From assembly GCF_001663155.1 (NCBI RefSeq), contig NZ_CP015963.1:2609979-2673978 (forward strand): a stretch of 64,000 nucleotides of DNA, written 5' to 3'. Source of the stretch: Altererythrobacter ishigakiensis. GTDB lineage: Bacteria; Pseudomonadota; Alphaproteobacteria; Sphingomonadales; Sphingomonadaceae. Below the pieces are notes generated by a model that was not told where the DNA came from, made no database searches, and saw only the letters and a program-made list of their open reading frames with translations. The position numbers and the translations under genes are program-made. Within the stretch, counting starts at the first letter, position 1. Each line of letters opens with the position of its first letter. Of this stretch, positions 45,685-57,692 are shown piece after piece.

Positions 45685-47271
45685 ATGCTCGACACCGCGA
45701 TGAAAACTCAGCTGAAGCAATATCTCGCCAATCTGCGCGAGCCGATTGAACTTGTCGCGAGCCTTGGCGATGATCAGAAATCCGCACAAACACTTGAATT
45801 GCTGGAAGAAATTGCGCAGTTGCACGATCACGTTTCGGCAAATTTTGACGGCGATCACGCCCGCAGGCCAAGCTTTGAAATCCGCCGCGCCAGCGACCAT
45901 ACGCGCTCGGTTCGCTTTGCCGGGTTGCCGATGGGGCATGAATTTACCTCGCTGGTGCTTGCGTTGCTTTGGGCTGGCGGCCACCCGCCGAAAGTGGACG
46001 CAGATCTGATCGAGCAGGCGCGTGCGCTTGAAGGCGATTACGAATTCGAGATGTTCTTCTCTCTCAGCTGCCACAACTGCCCCGATGTGGTGCAGGCGCT
46101 GACATTGATGGCGCTGGAAAACCCGCGCGTATCGGCAACACTGATCGAAGGCGGCACTTTCCAGGACGAGGTCGAGGAACGCGGCGTTCTCGCAGTACCT
46201 GCGACCTTCCTCAACGGCGAGAGCTTCTACAACGGCAAGATGGAGCTCGCAGAAATACTCGGTCGTCTCGATGACGGCGCGAATGAACGTGCCGCAGCCG
46301 AATTCGACGCGAAGAAACCATACGAAGTGCTCGTGCTGGGTAGCGGGCCTGCTGGCGTTGGCAGTGCAATCTATACAGCGCGCAAAGGCTTCCGGACCAG
46401 TCTGGCTGGAGAGCGTTTCGGCGGACAGCTGCAGGACACGCTCGGCATCGAGAACCTGCCGGGCACACCTTACACCGAAGGGCCGAAACTGGCCGGCGAG
46501 ATGCAGCGTCAGGTTGGCGACAACCAAATTGATGTGATCAACCTTGCCAGTGCGACAAAGTTTGTACCCGCAGGGCACGCTGGAGGACTGCACACAGTCG
46601 AATTCGCCAATGGCGGTTCGCTGAAGACGCGGTCCCTAATCTTGGCAACGGGTGCGCGTTGGCGCGAGCTGGGTGTCCCCGGCGAAGCGGAATATCGCAA
46701 CAAGGGTGTGGCCTATTGCCCGCACTGTGACGGCCCGCTGTTCAAGGGCAAGCGCGTCGCGGTGATCGGCGGCGGCAATTCCGGCGTCGAAGCCGCGATC
46801 GACTTGGCCAATATCGTAGGGCATGTGACGCTGATCGAGTTCGACAGCAAGCTGCGTGCAGACGAAGTGCTGCAGGCAAAGCTGCAAAGCCTTTCCAACG
46901 TTACGATTATCAAGTCGGCTCAGACCACTGAAATAACCGGCGGTGATCGCGTAAACGGCTTGGTCTACACTGACCGCACAAGCGGTGAAGAGCATCGCGT
47001 CGAGCTGGAAGGTGTTTTCGTCCAGATCGGTCTGGTCCCCAATACGGAGTGGCTGAAAGATAGCGGACTTGAAATGAGCCCTTACGGTGAAATCTTAATC
47101 GACAGTCACGCGGCGACCAATCTGCCCGGCGTATTCGCGGCTGGAGACTGCACGACAGTCCCCTACAAGCAGATCGTCGTTGCGATGGGTGAAGGCTCGA
47201 AAGCAGGGCTTTCTGCCTTTGACTACCTGATCCGGAACGCATCCGACGAAGACGTCGCAGTCGCAGCCTGA
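45685..47271 (+). CDS. ahpF: Alkyl hydroperoxide reductase subunit F
   Basis: This 528-residue flavoprotein reduces AhpC with NADH. The N-terminal double thioredoxin-fold domain has the CHNC centre at C129/C132. The FAD site is [21 protein letters not shown], and the thioredoxin-reductase-like CPHC lies near 346-349, with the second FAD motif in [15 protein letters not shown]. The start at 45685 follows an AAGG site. An open frame reaching 45583 runs through the inverted repeat and is not credible as coding. Confidence 0.97.
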   Translation: MLDTAMKTQLKQYLANLREPIELVASLGDDQKSAQTLELLEEIAQLHDHVSANFDGDHARRPSFEIRRASDHTRSVRFAGLPMGHEFTSLVLALLWAGGHPPKVDADLIEQARALEGDYEFEMFFSLSCHNCPDVVQALTLMALENPRVSATLIEGGTFQDEVEERGVLAVPATFLNGESFYNGKMELAEILGRLDDGANERAAAEFDAKKPYEVLVLGSGPAGVGSAIYTARKGFRTSLAGERFGGQLQDTLGIENLPGTPYTEGPKLAGEMQRQVGDNQIDVINLASATKFVPAGHAGGLHTVEFANGGSLKTRSLILATGARWRELGVPGEAEYRNKGVAYCPHCDGPLFKGKRVAVIGGGNSGVEAAIDLANIVGHVTLIEFDSKLRADEVLQAKLQSLSNVTIIKSAQTTEITGGDRVNGLVYTDRTSGEEHRVELEGVFVQIGLVPNTEWLKDSGLEMSPYGEILIDSHAATNLPGVFAAGDCTTVPYKQIVVAMGEGSKAGLSAFDYLIRNASDEDVAVAA

Positions 47272-47294
47272 CACCAATCAAAGCAGCTCCGCAG

Positions 47295-47329
47295 GGGCGC
47301 GCCGACCACGCAGGTTGGCGCGCCCTTTT
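47295..47329 (+). terminator. Rho-independent terminator after ahpF
   Basis: GGGCGCGCCGACC and GGTTGGCGCGCCC form a 13-bp stem with one G-T pair and a 5-base loop, followed by TTTT. Confidence 0.92.
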
Positions 47330-47463
47330 CGTGTGCGAATGTTGATCGACGTCAAAATCGTCTATTCCGATCATTCAGCGCATTTTAATCGATTGGACAG
47401 CTCAAAACTCGAGGCGCATTCTCTTGGCATAAATGCTCGGGATCTACCCGAGTCACCAATTGA

Positions 47464-49680
<2,217 letters not shown>

Positions 49681-49729
49681 GCGTGGCACGAACCAGTTCT
49701 GGAAAGCATCGCTTTTCAGGGTCGCAGTT

Positions 49730-49759
49730 AACCCCCGGTCTTCATGGCCGGGGGTTTTC
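49730..49759 (+). terminator. Rho-independent terminator after katG
   Basis: AACCCCCGG and CCGGGGGTT form a 9-bp stem with a 9-base loop, followed by TTTCT. Confidence 0.92.
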
Positions 49760-49804
49760 TCTTGGGTGCCTTGCAAGGACGAGACTTGTCGCTAAGGCAA
49801 CTGC

Positions 49805-50422
49805 ATGGAACAAAAGCTTTCTTCGACCCCACGGGTTTGTGCCGCTCTCATCGGCATCGGCGCGATTGGCACCATCGCGCTGCAAACCACGATCAACACC
49901 GAACCGGGCACGTCGGCGCTTGAAAACTTCGCTTTGCTGTTCCGCTTCTTTACGATCTGGAGCAACTTTGCCGGCGGTGCGATCATGCTTTGGGTTGCGA
50001 CGGATCGGCCAGTGAGTGAACGTGTTACATTCGCGTTGGCGACTGCGCTCACGATTGTCGCTCTGGTCTATCACGCGCTCCTTGCCGCAGACCACCATCC
50101 GGTCGGGCTCGATTGGTGGACGAACTTGATGTTCCACACGCTGATCCCGGCGGCCGCTGTGGCTTGGTGGATTGTTTTTTCAGATCGCGCACATCTCACC
50201 TGGCGATCCTTGCCATGGGTGATGGTGTTCCCGATCCTCTATTCCGTATTCGCGCTGATCTACGGCGCAAACACCGGATTCTACGCCTATTTCTTCCTCG
50301 ACCTCCCATCGCTTGGATGGGGGCAGATGCTGATCAATATGGCCGGCCTCAGCGGATTCTTTGTCGTGATGGGCGGAGTGTTGCTGGGGCTACGCAACAT
50401 TATCCCTAGTGCCCGCGTCTAA
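49805..50422 (+). CDS. Pr6Pr family membrane protein
   Basis: This 205-residue protein has six hydrophobic helices and the Pr6Pr (FAR-17a/AIG1-like) features FRFFTIWSNFAGGAIML, ALVYHALLA, DWWTNLMFHTLIPAAA and YGANTGFYAYFFLD. The function in bacteria is unknown. Eukaryotic relatives hydrolyse hydroxy-fatty-acid esters. Its 3' end overlaps the convergent smr gene by 17 bases. Confidence 0.88.
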   Translation: MEQKLSSTPRVCAALIGIGAIGTIALQTTINTEPGTSALENFALLFRFFTIWSNFAGGAIMLWVATDRPVSERVTFALATALTIVALVYHALLAADHHPVGLDWWTNLMFHTLIPAAAVAWWIVFSDRAHLTWRSLPWVMVFPILYSVFALIYGANTGFYAYFFLDLPSLGWGQMLINMAGLSGFFVVMGGVLLGLRNIIPSARV

Positions 50423-50972
50423 GTACCAGATAAATTGCACCCGCTCCGCCGTGGCGGATGTGCGCCTTGCGAACCGCCGCAATAGCATCGCCATGCTCGC
50501 TCGCCGCTAACCAATCGAGCAACTTCGCACGGATGGCACCGCGGCGATGCTGACGGTCAGCCGGATCAACCGGACGCGATCGCCCCGCGATCAGAAGCAC
50601 GACTCTCGCCCCCATTGCTCTTGCCTGCGCCATGCCGTCCATCAGCCGCGCATGCGCACTGTCGAGGTTGTGGCCATGCAGGTCGAGGGTGAAATCAGGC
50701 ACGATATTGCCTGCTTTCAGCTTGCGATCCCAATGACTGTCCAGCCCGCCGCCGGATGGCTCGTGCGTAGGCCGGGCCCGATTTGCGGTTGGAATGTTTG
50801 GTCGCTCGCTGGGAATTTCTGTGTGCGTTGCAGATCGGACCGCCGGTTTGGGTTTTTGAACAACGCCGGGTGATACATGCGGAACCTTGCGCCCCTCAAA
50901 CGGCGTGACGCTCGCGGCCAGTTTTGCCCATGCTGCCGCCTCTTCAGGAGATAGACCGCGCGGGATGGTCAT
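50406..50972 (-). CDS. Smr/MutS2 domain endonuclease-like protein
   Basis: This 188-residue protein has a disordered N-terminal half and a C-terminal Smr domain, with DFTLDLHGHNLDSAHARLMD, the loop ARVVLLIAGRSR and KAHIRHGGAGAIYLVLRR. Smr domains nick branched DNA or cleave RNA. The ATG overlaps the mltA stop by four bases. The cluster timA-mltA-smr next to secB is common in alphaproteobacteria. Confidence 0.92.
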   Translation of the reverse strand: MTIPRGLSPEEAAAWAKLAASVTPFEGRKVPHVSPGVVQKPKPAVRSATHTEIPSERPNIPTANRARPTHEPSGGGLDSHWDRKLKAGNIVPDFTLDLHGHNLDSAHARLMDGMAQARAMGARVVLLIAGRSRPVDPADRQHRRGAIRAKLLDWLAASEHGDAIAAVRKAHIRHGGAGAIYLVLRRGH

Positions 50973-52159
50973 CGTGCAGTCTCCGGCAGGAGTCGCAAAG
51001 CTGCAGCCTTTGGCAAAAAGATCAAGGCTTGCCCGTTCGTGCTCATACCGCCTGCGATCTCACGCGCATCGTCGCCGGCACCCCAAAACGTGTCGAACCT
51101 GTTTGCGCCCTTTATGGCGCCACCGGTGTCTTGTGCAATCCAAAGTCCGTCAGCCTCGTCACGCTCCATATCCAGCCAGACCGGCGCGCCAAGTGGAACA
51201 TAGCGCGGATCGGCTGCGACCGAACTTTCACGCCTTACAGGCACTTCCAGAGCCCCCAGCGGTCCGTCGCCTCCAAGCTCGCGGAAGAATATCCAGCTTT
51301 TGTTGAGATTCATGATCTCACCGGCTTGATCCGGATGATCACGCAACCACGCGACGATGCCCTGCATGGAAAGCGGGTAGTCCGTCCCTTCACCGATCAG
51401 ACCTCGCTCACGCATCGGGCGCCCGATCGCGATATATTCGCGGCCATTCTGCCCGGCATAGCCGATGCGGATCGTTTCCCCGTCGGGCGTCAAGAGCTGA
51501 CCAGAACCCTGAATCTGCAGAAAAAAGAATTCGATAGGATCAGCTGCATATGCAAACTCGAGGCCTCGTCCCACCAAGGCTCCGGCTACAATCTCGCTGC
51601 GTTCATAATATCGCACAAATCGTCCATCAGCGGCGTATCGACCAAGCGGCGGCTGCCCTTCACGATCGGCATCGGGCACTTCAGAAGGCCACGCACGAAC
51701 AAGGTCTGGAGGCATGGCATAGACCGGCGTTTCGCAACCAAGCTCGCGTACACGGCATCCGGCAATCTGCGGCTCGAAGTAGCCTGTGGCAAACGCGGCG
51801 CCTTCGCCAACGCGCACCGCAGTAAAATGCATCTGGAAGAAATCCCGGGCGTCGCCTGATGACCATGCCGGCGCGGCCTCACAGGCAGGTTGCCAGTCGA
51901 TCCGCTGCGTCAAGCCGCTTTGATCTTCGCGGGAAAGCATCTTGGGGCAGGATTCGATAAAGCTCGCCAGCGCCCCATCCGCATCTTCGCGCCCAAGCGG
52001 CAGAGCCGACAGGCTTGGTCCGCCCGCCACACCTAAGGCTATTGCGCTTTCCATCGGCAAAGGTGGTGGTGGTGCTACACGCACACAACCCACCAATGCG
52101 AGCAATGCGATAGAAGCCGCGAAACTTACTGGCGCAGATTGCCATCGGCGCCCGTTCAT
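50969..52159 (-). CDS. mltA: Membrane-bound lytic murein transglycosylase A
   Basis: This 396-residue lipoprotein has lipobox LVGC near residue 26. The MltA domain has FATGYFEPQIAGC, FFLQIQGSGQLLTPDGETIR and IGYAGQNGREYIAIG, and the C-terminal 3D domain carries the catalytic Asp in IAQDTGGAIKGANRFD. It cleaves glycan strands to 1,6-anhydromuropeptides. I start at the ATG at 52159, because the frame extends to a TTG at 52261 that overlaps the upstream gene. Confidence 0.95.
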   Translation of the reverse strand: MNGRRWQSAPVSFAASIALLALVGCVRVAPPPPLPMESAIALGVAGGPSLSALPLGREDADGALASFIESCPKMLSREDQSGLTQRIDWQPACEAAPAWSSGDARDFFQMHFTAVRVGEGAAFATGYFEPQIAGCRVRELGCETPVYAMPPDLVRAWPSEVPDADREGQPPLGRYAADGRFVRYYERSEIVAGALVGRGLEFAYAADPIEFFFLQIQGSGQLLTPDGETIRIGYAGQNGREYIAIGRPMRERGLIGEGTDYPLSMQGIVAWLRDHPDQAGEIMNLNKSWIFFRELGGDGPLGALEVPVRRESSVAADPRYVPLGAPVWLDMERDEADGLWIAQDTGGAIKGANRFDTFWGAGDDAREIAGGMSTNGQALIFLPKAAALRLLPETAR

Positions 52160-52191
52160 CGCGATTCCCCTAATGAGAGTTGAGTATGGAC

Positions 52192-52857
52192 TTAGCCTTC
52201 GTCGGTTTCGTCGAGCAGCCAATCCGGGCTGTCTGAACCGATACGGCGAGAGAATGTCCAAACATCGCGGCTTTCGACCGCATCGTCTAGCGATCCTGCA
52301 ACGACATTGCCGTCCTTGTCGCGCGTCACAGCTGCGATATCCGATACGAACAGGACAGCCACACGGGCCACGCCATTGTCGATCGTCGCCGAGTGGACCT
52401 TTTCTTCCTCAATCCGGATCAGCTTGTTGTCGAGCGTATGCCCGGCGGCTTCGCGCGCATCGATCGCAGCGGAAAAACCAGCATACACGTCATCATCGCA
52501 CAGCTCTTTCAGAGTTGCTCGATCACCCTTCCAGAATGCTTCGAGCACCATCTTGTAAGCAACCTTCGCTCCTTCGAGGAACATCAAGATGTCGAACTTT
52601 GGATCGGCAGCAGAAATTTCCCGAACACCGCGCTCAACCGCAGGGATCATACCTTCGAGTCGCGGCTGCGGGCGCAGCGGGGTTACCGCTTGCGTGGCCG
52701 GCTTGGGAGCGGCGGGGCCTGAACGCTCTTCATCATTCGCATCAAATCGATGCGGCACAGATTCCTCTTCATGCTCGGCGCGTTCGCCCAGAACAGAGTA
52801 GAGGCGCAGCCCCAGAAAGGCTGCAATCATGGCAAGAATGACAATTTCGACAATCAC
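52192..52857 (-). CDS. Tim44-domain membrane protein
   Basis: This 221-residue protein has one N-terminal membrane helix (IVEIVILAMIAAFLGLRLY), a disordered charged linker to about residue 75, and a Tim44/TimA-like C-terminal domain with FDILMFLEGAKVAYKMVLEA and WTFSRRIGSDSPDWLL. Bacterial TimA is linked to membrane-protein assembly. The GTG start lacks a strong ribosome binding site. It is divergent from secB, as in many relatives. Confidence 0.92.
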   Translation of the reverse strand: MIVEIVILAMIAAFLGLRLYSVLGERAEHEEESVPHRFDANDEERSGPAAPKPATQAVTPLRPQPRLEGMIPAVERGVREISAADPKFDILMFLEGAKVAYKMVLEAFWKGDRATLKELCDDDVYAGFSAAIDAREAAGHTLDNKLIRIEEEKVHSATIDNGVARVAVLFVSDIAAVTRDKDGNVVAGSLDDAVESRDVWTFSRRIGSDSPDWLLDETDEG

Positions 52858-53037
52858 TTCGTCTATCCAGATTTGAAAGCAGGTTCGCCCGCCTAATTAT
52901 GCCCATCGGTTAACAGATAGGGCCTTAGCATGTGAATCACAACGCCAGATGAAGGCTGTTCGTTCCTTTTCGACGCAAGATTGCCTCTATGCATCGGTTG
53001 CCGCAGACGAGCAGCGGTGCTAGGCGGCGCGCCAATG

Positions 53038-53050
53038 CGTAATGATTACG
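53038..53050. promoter_or_regulatory. Short perfect palindrome upstream of secB
   Basis: CGTAAT-G-ATTACG is a perfect 6-base inverted repeat, 51 bases before the secB ATG in the divergent timA-secB region. It could be an operator, but no regulator is implied by the sequence and a 13-base palindrome can arise by chance. Confidence 0.25.
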
Positions 53051-53100
53051 TCATTTCCAACTCGATATTCATACCATTTTGACGCGAAAGAATACTGATC

Positions 53101-53643
53101 ATGGCCGATGAAGGCGACGTCCTGACCGATCTCGACAACAACACTGCAGCTGGCGCGAATGGCGCGGATAATTTGCCGAGTGTCGGGCTAATCACGCAAT
53201 ATGTGAAAGACCTCTCGGTCGAAAATCCCAACGCTCCGGCAGTCTACCAGTGGACCGAGCAGCCGCAGATTGATCTGCAGTTCAATATCGGTGCCAACAA
53301 GGTCAGCGACGAAGTGACCGAAGTTGAGCTGAAAATAAACCTCACAGCGAAGTCCTCTCAAGGTAACGCCTATCTGATTGAGCTGGTTTACTGCGGCCTC
53401 GTGGGCATTCGCAACGTGCCTGAAGAACAAGCACATGCATTCCTGTTTGCAGAGGCACCGCGCCTGCTCTTCCCGTTTGCACGCGCGATCATTGCTGACG
53501 CTGTACGCGACGCCGGATTCCAGATGGCACCGATTGATCCGATCGATTTCAACGGTCTTTACCTTCAGCAACTGCAAGCCAAGCGTGAGCGTGAAGCTGC
53601 TGGTGGCGCTGACGAGGCGACAACGCCTCAAGGCAACGCCTGA
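53101..53643 (+). CDS. secB: Protein-export chaperone SecB
   Basis: This 180-residue chaperone has the SecB core: ITQYVKDLSVENPNAP, QIDLQFNIGANKVSDEVTEV, then ELVYCGLVGIRN and the hydrophobic LLFPFARAIIADAVRDAGF ahead of PIDPIDFNGLYLQQL. It keeps exported proteins unfolded and hands them to SecA. The acidic N-terminus and Ala/Glu C-terminal tail are usual in alphaproteobacteria. Confidence 0.96.
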   Translation: MADEGDVLTDLDNNTAAGANGADNLPSVGLITQYVKDLSVENPNAPAVYQWTEQPQIDLQFNIGANKVSDEVTEVELKINLTAKSSQGNAYLIELVYCGLVGIRNVPEEQAHAFLFAEAPRLLFPFARAIIADAVRDAGFQMAPIDPIDFNGLYLQQLQAKREREAAGGADEATTPQGNA

Positions 53644-53718
53644 CAATAGACTGCAAAAGCTTGCGTCTCACCCGTCGGTTCGACACATTGCGTTCTGACG
53701 GGAGGAAGCTGCAACGCC

Positions 53719-55296
53719 ATGAGCCTGCTTAAGAATGTCGGGACAATCGGCGGACTGACGGCTGTCAGCCGCGTGTTCGGCTTCCTCCGGGACATTCTGA
53801 TTGCCAGAGTGCTGGGTGCGACCGCGATGGGCGATGCCTGGCAGCTGGCCTTCATGCTGCCCAACATCTTTCGCCGATTATTCGCCGAGGGTGCTTTCGC
53901 CAGTGCATTTGTGCCGCTTTTCAACCGGCGCATGAAGGAAGATGGTGACGTCAGCGAAGCACGTGCCTTCGCAGAGAATGTGCTGGCCGTATTGCTGCCC
54001 ATCCTCATCATATTTGGCGCGATCGCGCTTATGGTCATGCCATGGGTAGTCGAATATTTCGTCACAGACGGACTCACAGAACAGGCAGGCAATCTGGAGA
54101 TTGCGATTCTGTTAGCACGGATCACATTCCCCTATCTGTTGTTCATGAGCGTCGCGACTCTGATTGCGGCAATCCTGAATTCGCTTTCCCGCTTTGCAGC
54201 CGCAGCAGCAGCGCCGATCTTGCTCAACATCTGCCTGATCGTAGCACTCGGCTATGGTTTGACGCTGGGCGAAGGGATCGCAGCACGTCGCGAAACGGCA
54301 CAATGGATGGCTGTGGCCGTATCACTCTCAGGCTTGCTCCAAGTGCTGTGGCTTGGTTTCTTCATGCGTCGCGCGGGTTTCCAGTTGTCGCTGGTCGCAC
54401 CGCAGTTGACTAGCGGGGTCAAAGAGCTGTTCGTCCTGGCGGTTCCTGCCATCTTCGGCGCCGGCGTATACCAAATCAGCCGTGTGGTGGATCTGTTCTT
54501 CCTCTCAAACCTGCCGGTTGGCAGCTACACCCATCTGCAAATGGCGGACCGATGGAATCAGCTGCCGCTGGGTATCATCGGTATCGCCTTGGGCACCGCA
54601 ATATTGCCTGCCTTGTCTCGCTTCCTTGGGCGCGAACAGGATGAGGAGGCCGCGCGGCTACAATCCAATGCGATCGAGCTGTCCATGCTGCTGACTGTGC
54701 CTTGCGCGGTAGCACTGTTTTTCACCGGGACAGCCTTCGTGCAGGTTTTCATGGCAGGTCAAGCCTTCACTCAGGAAGACGCAGGCGTAACCGGCATCGT
54801 TGTTTCCGGTCTTGTGCTGGGACTACCAGCCTATGTTCTCGTCAAAGTACTGACCCCGAACTTTTTTGCGCGTAAGGATACGCGCACGCCGGTAATCACC
54901 GCTGCGCTCAGCCTGCTGGTCACGGCTGCGCTTAACTACTACTTTGTGTTCGTTTTGCAGATTGGGGTGGTCGGTCTGGCAATCGCCGGGGCAGTCGGCG
55001 CCTGGATCAACATCATGTTACTGGGAAGTATCCTGCATGTCCGTGGCTTTTACCGCATGCCATCTCGGATTATGGGCCGTGTATTCCGTATTATATTGGC
55101 TGCGGCTGTCATGGGCGCCGCTCTATGGTGGCTAATGCAGCATATTGGTGGCTGGTTTGTCGGTAGCTACGGACAGCAGGCTCTTGGCCTTTCGGCAATA
55201 CTCGCTGTCGGTATCGCGACCTATGCATTTGCGGCTATCATCCTCGGCGTACTCGACAAGGCGACCATGCAACGCCTAATGCGCCGCCAAAGCTAA
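53719..55296 (+). CDS. murJ: Lipid II flippase MurJ
   Basis: This 525-residue membrane protein has about 14 helices and opens with the MurJ signature TIGGLTAVSRVFGFLRDILIA, FMLPNIFRRLFAEGAFASAF and VPLFNRRMKE. It flips lipid II across the inner membrane for peptidoglycan synthesis. A GGAGG site precedes the ATG. trpS follows after 20 bases, probably on the same transcript. Confidence 0.96.
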   Translation: MSLLKNVGTIGGLTAVSRVFGFLRDILIARVLGATAMGDAWQLAFMLPNIFRRLFAEGAFASAFVPLFNRRMKEDGDVSEARAFAENVLAVLLPILIIFGAIALMVMPWVVEYFVTDGLTEQAGNLEIAILLARITFPYLLFMSVATLIAAILNSLSRFAAAAAAPILLNICLIVALGYGLTLGEGIAARRETAQWMAVAVSLSGLLQVLWLGFFMRRAGFQLSLVAPQLTSGVKELFVLAVPAIFGAGVYQISRVVDLFFLSNLPVGSYTHLQMADRWNQLPLGIIGIALGTAILPALSRFLGREQDEEAARLQSNAIELSMLLTVPCAVALFFTGTAFVQVFMAGQAFTQEDAGVTGIVVSGLVLGLPAYVLVKVLTPNFFARKDTRTPVITAALSLLVTAALNYYFVFVLQIGVVGLAIAGAVGAWINIMLLGSILHVRGFYRMPSRIMGRVFRIILAAAVMGAALWWLMQHIGGWFVGSYGQQALGLSAILAVGIATYAFAAIILGVLDKATMQRLMRRQS

Positions 55297-55316
55297 CCGA
55301 ATAGAGAATCTCGATC

Positions 55317-56336
55317 ATGCGTGTCGTTTCCGGAATCCAGCCTACCGGCAAGCCCCATCTGGGCAATTACCTTGGTGCCATCCGCAACTATGTGAAGTTT
55401 CAGGACGACGCCATGGCTGCTGGTGGCGATTGCCTGATCTTTATTGCCGATCTGCACGCTCTGTCGATGCCGCATAATCCTGCAGAGCTGCATGCATCAA
55501 CCCTGGAACTGGTAGCGACACTGGTCGCTTGCGGCGTTGATCCTGACAAGGCGATCCTGTTCAATCAAGCTCAGGTTCCCGCACACGCAGAGTTGCAATG
55601 GCTGCTCAACGGCACTGCTCGCATGGGCTGGCTAAACCGCATGACGCAATTCAAGGATAAATCGGGCAAGAACCGCGAAGGTGCATCGATTGCGCTGTTT
55701 ACTTACCCCGTACTGCAGGCGGCTGACGTGTTGCTGTACCAGGCGACGCATGTGCCGGTGGGCGAAGACCAAAAGCAGCATTTGGAGTTGGCGCGCGACA
55801 TCGCGCAAAAGTTCAACAATGATTTCGCTTCGGAAGATGCACCCGTCTTTACTCTACCAGAGCCGATCATTCCGCCAGAGGCCGCGCGTATCATGAGTCT
55901 GCGCGACGGTAGCGCCAAGATGAGCAAGTCAGACCCATCGGAGATGAGCCGGATCAATCTGGCCGACGATGCTGACGAGATCATGAAGAAAATCAAGAAA
56001 GCGAAGACCGATCCCGAGCCCTTGCCAAGTGAGGCCAAAGGGCTGGAAGGACGTCCCGAGGCATTGAATCTAGTCGGCATCTACGGTGCGCTGGCCGGCA
56101 AGAGCACGGATGGCGTTTTGGCAGATTTCGGCGGGCAGGGTTTTGGCGTGTTCAAGCCAGCTCTGGGCGAATTGCTGGTCGAAACGCTCCGCCCAATCTC
56201 GGCGCGATTTGTTGAACTGAAAGATGATCGCGAAGCGCTTGATGCAATTCTTGCTCGTGGTGCTGCACGCGCGCGGGAGCTTGGCACACCCACTCTTGCC
56301 GCCGCCTACACTGCATTGGGGTTAGTAAGGAACTGA
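55317..56336 (+). CDS. trpS: Tryptophanyl-tRNA synthetase
   Basis: This 339-residue class I synthetase has VVSGIQPTGKPHLGNYLGAI (HIGH variant HLGN) at the N-terminus and the KMSKSD loop in DGSAKMSKSDPSEM. AADVLLYQATHVPVGEDQKQ forms the active-site floor. Length is normal. It is placed 20 bases after murJ. Confidence 0.97.
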   Translation: MRVVSGIQPTGKPHLGNYLGAIRNYVKFQDDAMAAGGDCLIFIADLHALSMPHNPAELHASTLELVATLVACGVDPDKAILFNQAQVPAHAELQWLLNGTARMGWLNRMTQFKDKSGKNREGASIALFTYPVLQAADVLLYQATHVPVGEDQKQHLELARDIAQKFNNDFASEDAPVFTLPEPIIPPEAARIMSLRDGSAKMSKSDPSEMSRINLADDADEIMKKIKKAKTDPEPLPSEAKGLEGRPEALNLVGIYGALAGKSTDGVLADFGGQGFGVFKPALGELLVETLRPISARFVELKDDREALDAILARGAARARELGTPTLAAAYTALGLVRN

Positions 56337-56487
56337 ACTCAATAGATTCCTTGGGCGCCAAGCCGTTAAATGACTGTTCAGCCCGTGGACTTTACATTCG
56401 AACCGATCGATGACAGCCTGCGCAATAAGATTCCGTGCGGGCAATTGCGCGTTTTTGCCCACGCGCATCTACAGTGAAGGCTTGATT

Positions 56488-57168
56488 ATGACCGCTTTCA
56501 AATCCGTTCGTTCGCGAACCCTCAAGCTGGTGGCAGTACCGTTGTTGTTGGCAGGCTTGGCGGCCTGCGCTTCACCGGGTTTCAAGGCCGATGTATCCCG
56601 CTTTCAAGCGGAGCTTCCCGCACCGGAGGGTGAGAGTTTTGCAGTGGTCGCGGATGACCCTGCTTTGGCCGGAGGGCTTGAGTTTGCACTCTATGCCGAT
56701 CTTGTTGAGGCACAGATGGAGCGTCTTGGCTATGCGCAGGCCGATCCGGAGAATGCCAGCCTGCTGGTGAGGTTCGACTATGGCGTCGACAATGGCCGCG
56801 AGAAAGTGCGAACCACAGACTCCGGTTTCCACGACCCATTCTGGAGTCCGTGGTACCGCTCTCGCTATTATCGCAGCCGTCTTCGCGGTGCGTGGGGCTA
56901 TGGCTTTTACGATCCGTGGTTCGGCGGACCGGAAGTACGCAGTTACACCGTCTACACCAGCGGCATAGAATTGAAGATCGATCGCGCGGAAACAGGCAAG
57001 CGGCTTTTCGAAGGCAAAGCGCAGGCTGTTTCTACTTCGAACAGGCTACAACACCTTGTTCCTAATTTGGTCGAAGCAATGTTTGTGGATTTTCCGGGCA
57101 ACTCAGGCGAAACTTTGCGCATCACAATCAAGCCGGAAGAAACCAAGGTTCGTCAGGTCAATAATTAG
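56488..57168 (+). CDS. DUF4136 domain lipoprotein
   Basis: This 226-residue protein has a lipoprotein signal with lipobox LAAC near residue 26 and the DUF4136 pattern: ADLVEAQMERLGYAQADPEN, LLVRFDYGV and YTSGIELKIDRAETGKRLFE. In the middle is a stretch very rich in Trp, Tyr and Arg (encoded at about 56833-56937), common to sphingomonad members. The role is unknown, probably envelope-related. The frame is open to 56410, but the lipobox dictates the start at 56488. A terminator follows. Confidence 0.88.
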   Translation: MTAFKSVRSRTLKLVAVPLLLAGLAACASPGFKADVSRFQAELPAPEGESFAVVADDPALAGGLEFALYADLVEAQMERLGYAQADPENASLLVRFDYGVDNGREKVRTTDSGFHDPFWSPWYRSRYYRSRLRGAWGYGFYDPWFGGPEVRSYTVYTSGIELKIDRAETGKRLFEGKAQAVSTSNRLQHLVPNLVEAMFVDFPGNSGETLRITIKPEETKVRQVNN

Positions 57169-57193
57169 ATTACCCTTGGACGGGTTTGGATTG

Positions 57194-57222
57194 GGGCGGT
57201 TCCATACGGTGCCGCCCTTTTT
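57194..57222. terminator. Terminator after the DUF4136 gene
   Basis: GGGCGG and CCGCCC form a stem around a 12-base loop and are followed by TTTTTC on the plus strand. It ends the lipoprotein transcript just before the convergent dut stop. Confidence 0.85.
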
Positions 57223-57233
57223 CTTAATGCAGG

Positions 57234-57692
57234 TCAGAGCTTCGCAGCACCACCAGTCGAGCCGAACCCACCAGCGCCGCGGGTGGTTTCGTCCAGCTCT
57301 GTCACTTCACTCCAAACCGCTTGTGTGACGGGTGCGAGCACCAGTTGTGCAACCCGATCTCCGCGAGCAATCGGAAACACGTCAGCACCATGGTTGATCA
57401 TTATAATTTTCAACTCGCCGCGATAGTCGCTGTCGATCGTACCCGGCGTGTTGGGAACAGTAATGCCATGCTTGAGTGCAAGGCCAGAGCGCGGACGAAC
57501 CTGAATCTCGAACCCTTGTGGTATGGCGACAGCCAGACCGGTAGCGACCGCGTGACGTGCCCCAGGTTGCAGAGTTATCGTTTCAGCCGAGACAATATCC
57601 ATCCCTGCCGCGCCGTCTGTTGCGTATCGAGGTAGATCCAGCCCATTACCATGCGGCAGGCGCTTTACCTGTACCGTAACCGGGTCAGGCAT
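57234..57692 (-). CDS. dut: Deoxyuridine 5'-triphosphate nucleotidohydrolase
   Basis: This 152-residue dUTPase has the five family motifs: [55 protein letters not shown] and the C-terminal arm [10 protein letters not shown]. It hydrolyses dUTP to dUMP, sparing DNA from uracil. The ATG at 57692 lies inside the end of coaBC (8-base overlap), so the two are coupled. The longer open frame upstream lies wholly in coaBC. Confidence 0.97.
   Translation of the reverse strand: MPDPVTVQVKRLPHGNGLDLPRYATDGAAGMDIVSAETITLQPGARHAVATGLAVAIPQGFEIQVRPRSGLALKHGITVPNTPGTIDSDYRGELKIIMINHGADVFPIARGDRVAQLVLAPVTQAVWSEVTELDETTRGAGGFGSTGGAAKL

Noticed and set aside
45592..46593. Open frame of 333 codons opposite ahpF
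   Set aside because: It overlaps a certain gene and its start and composition are not gene-like.
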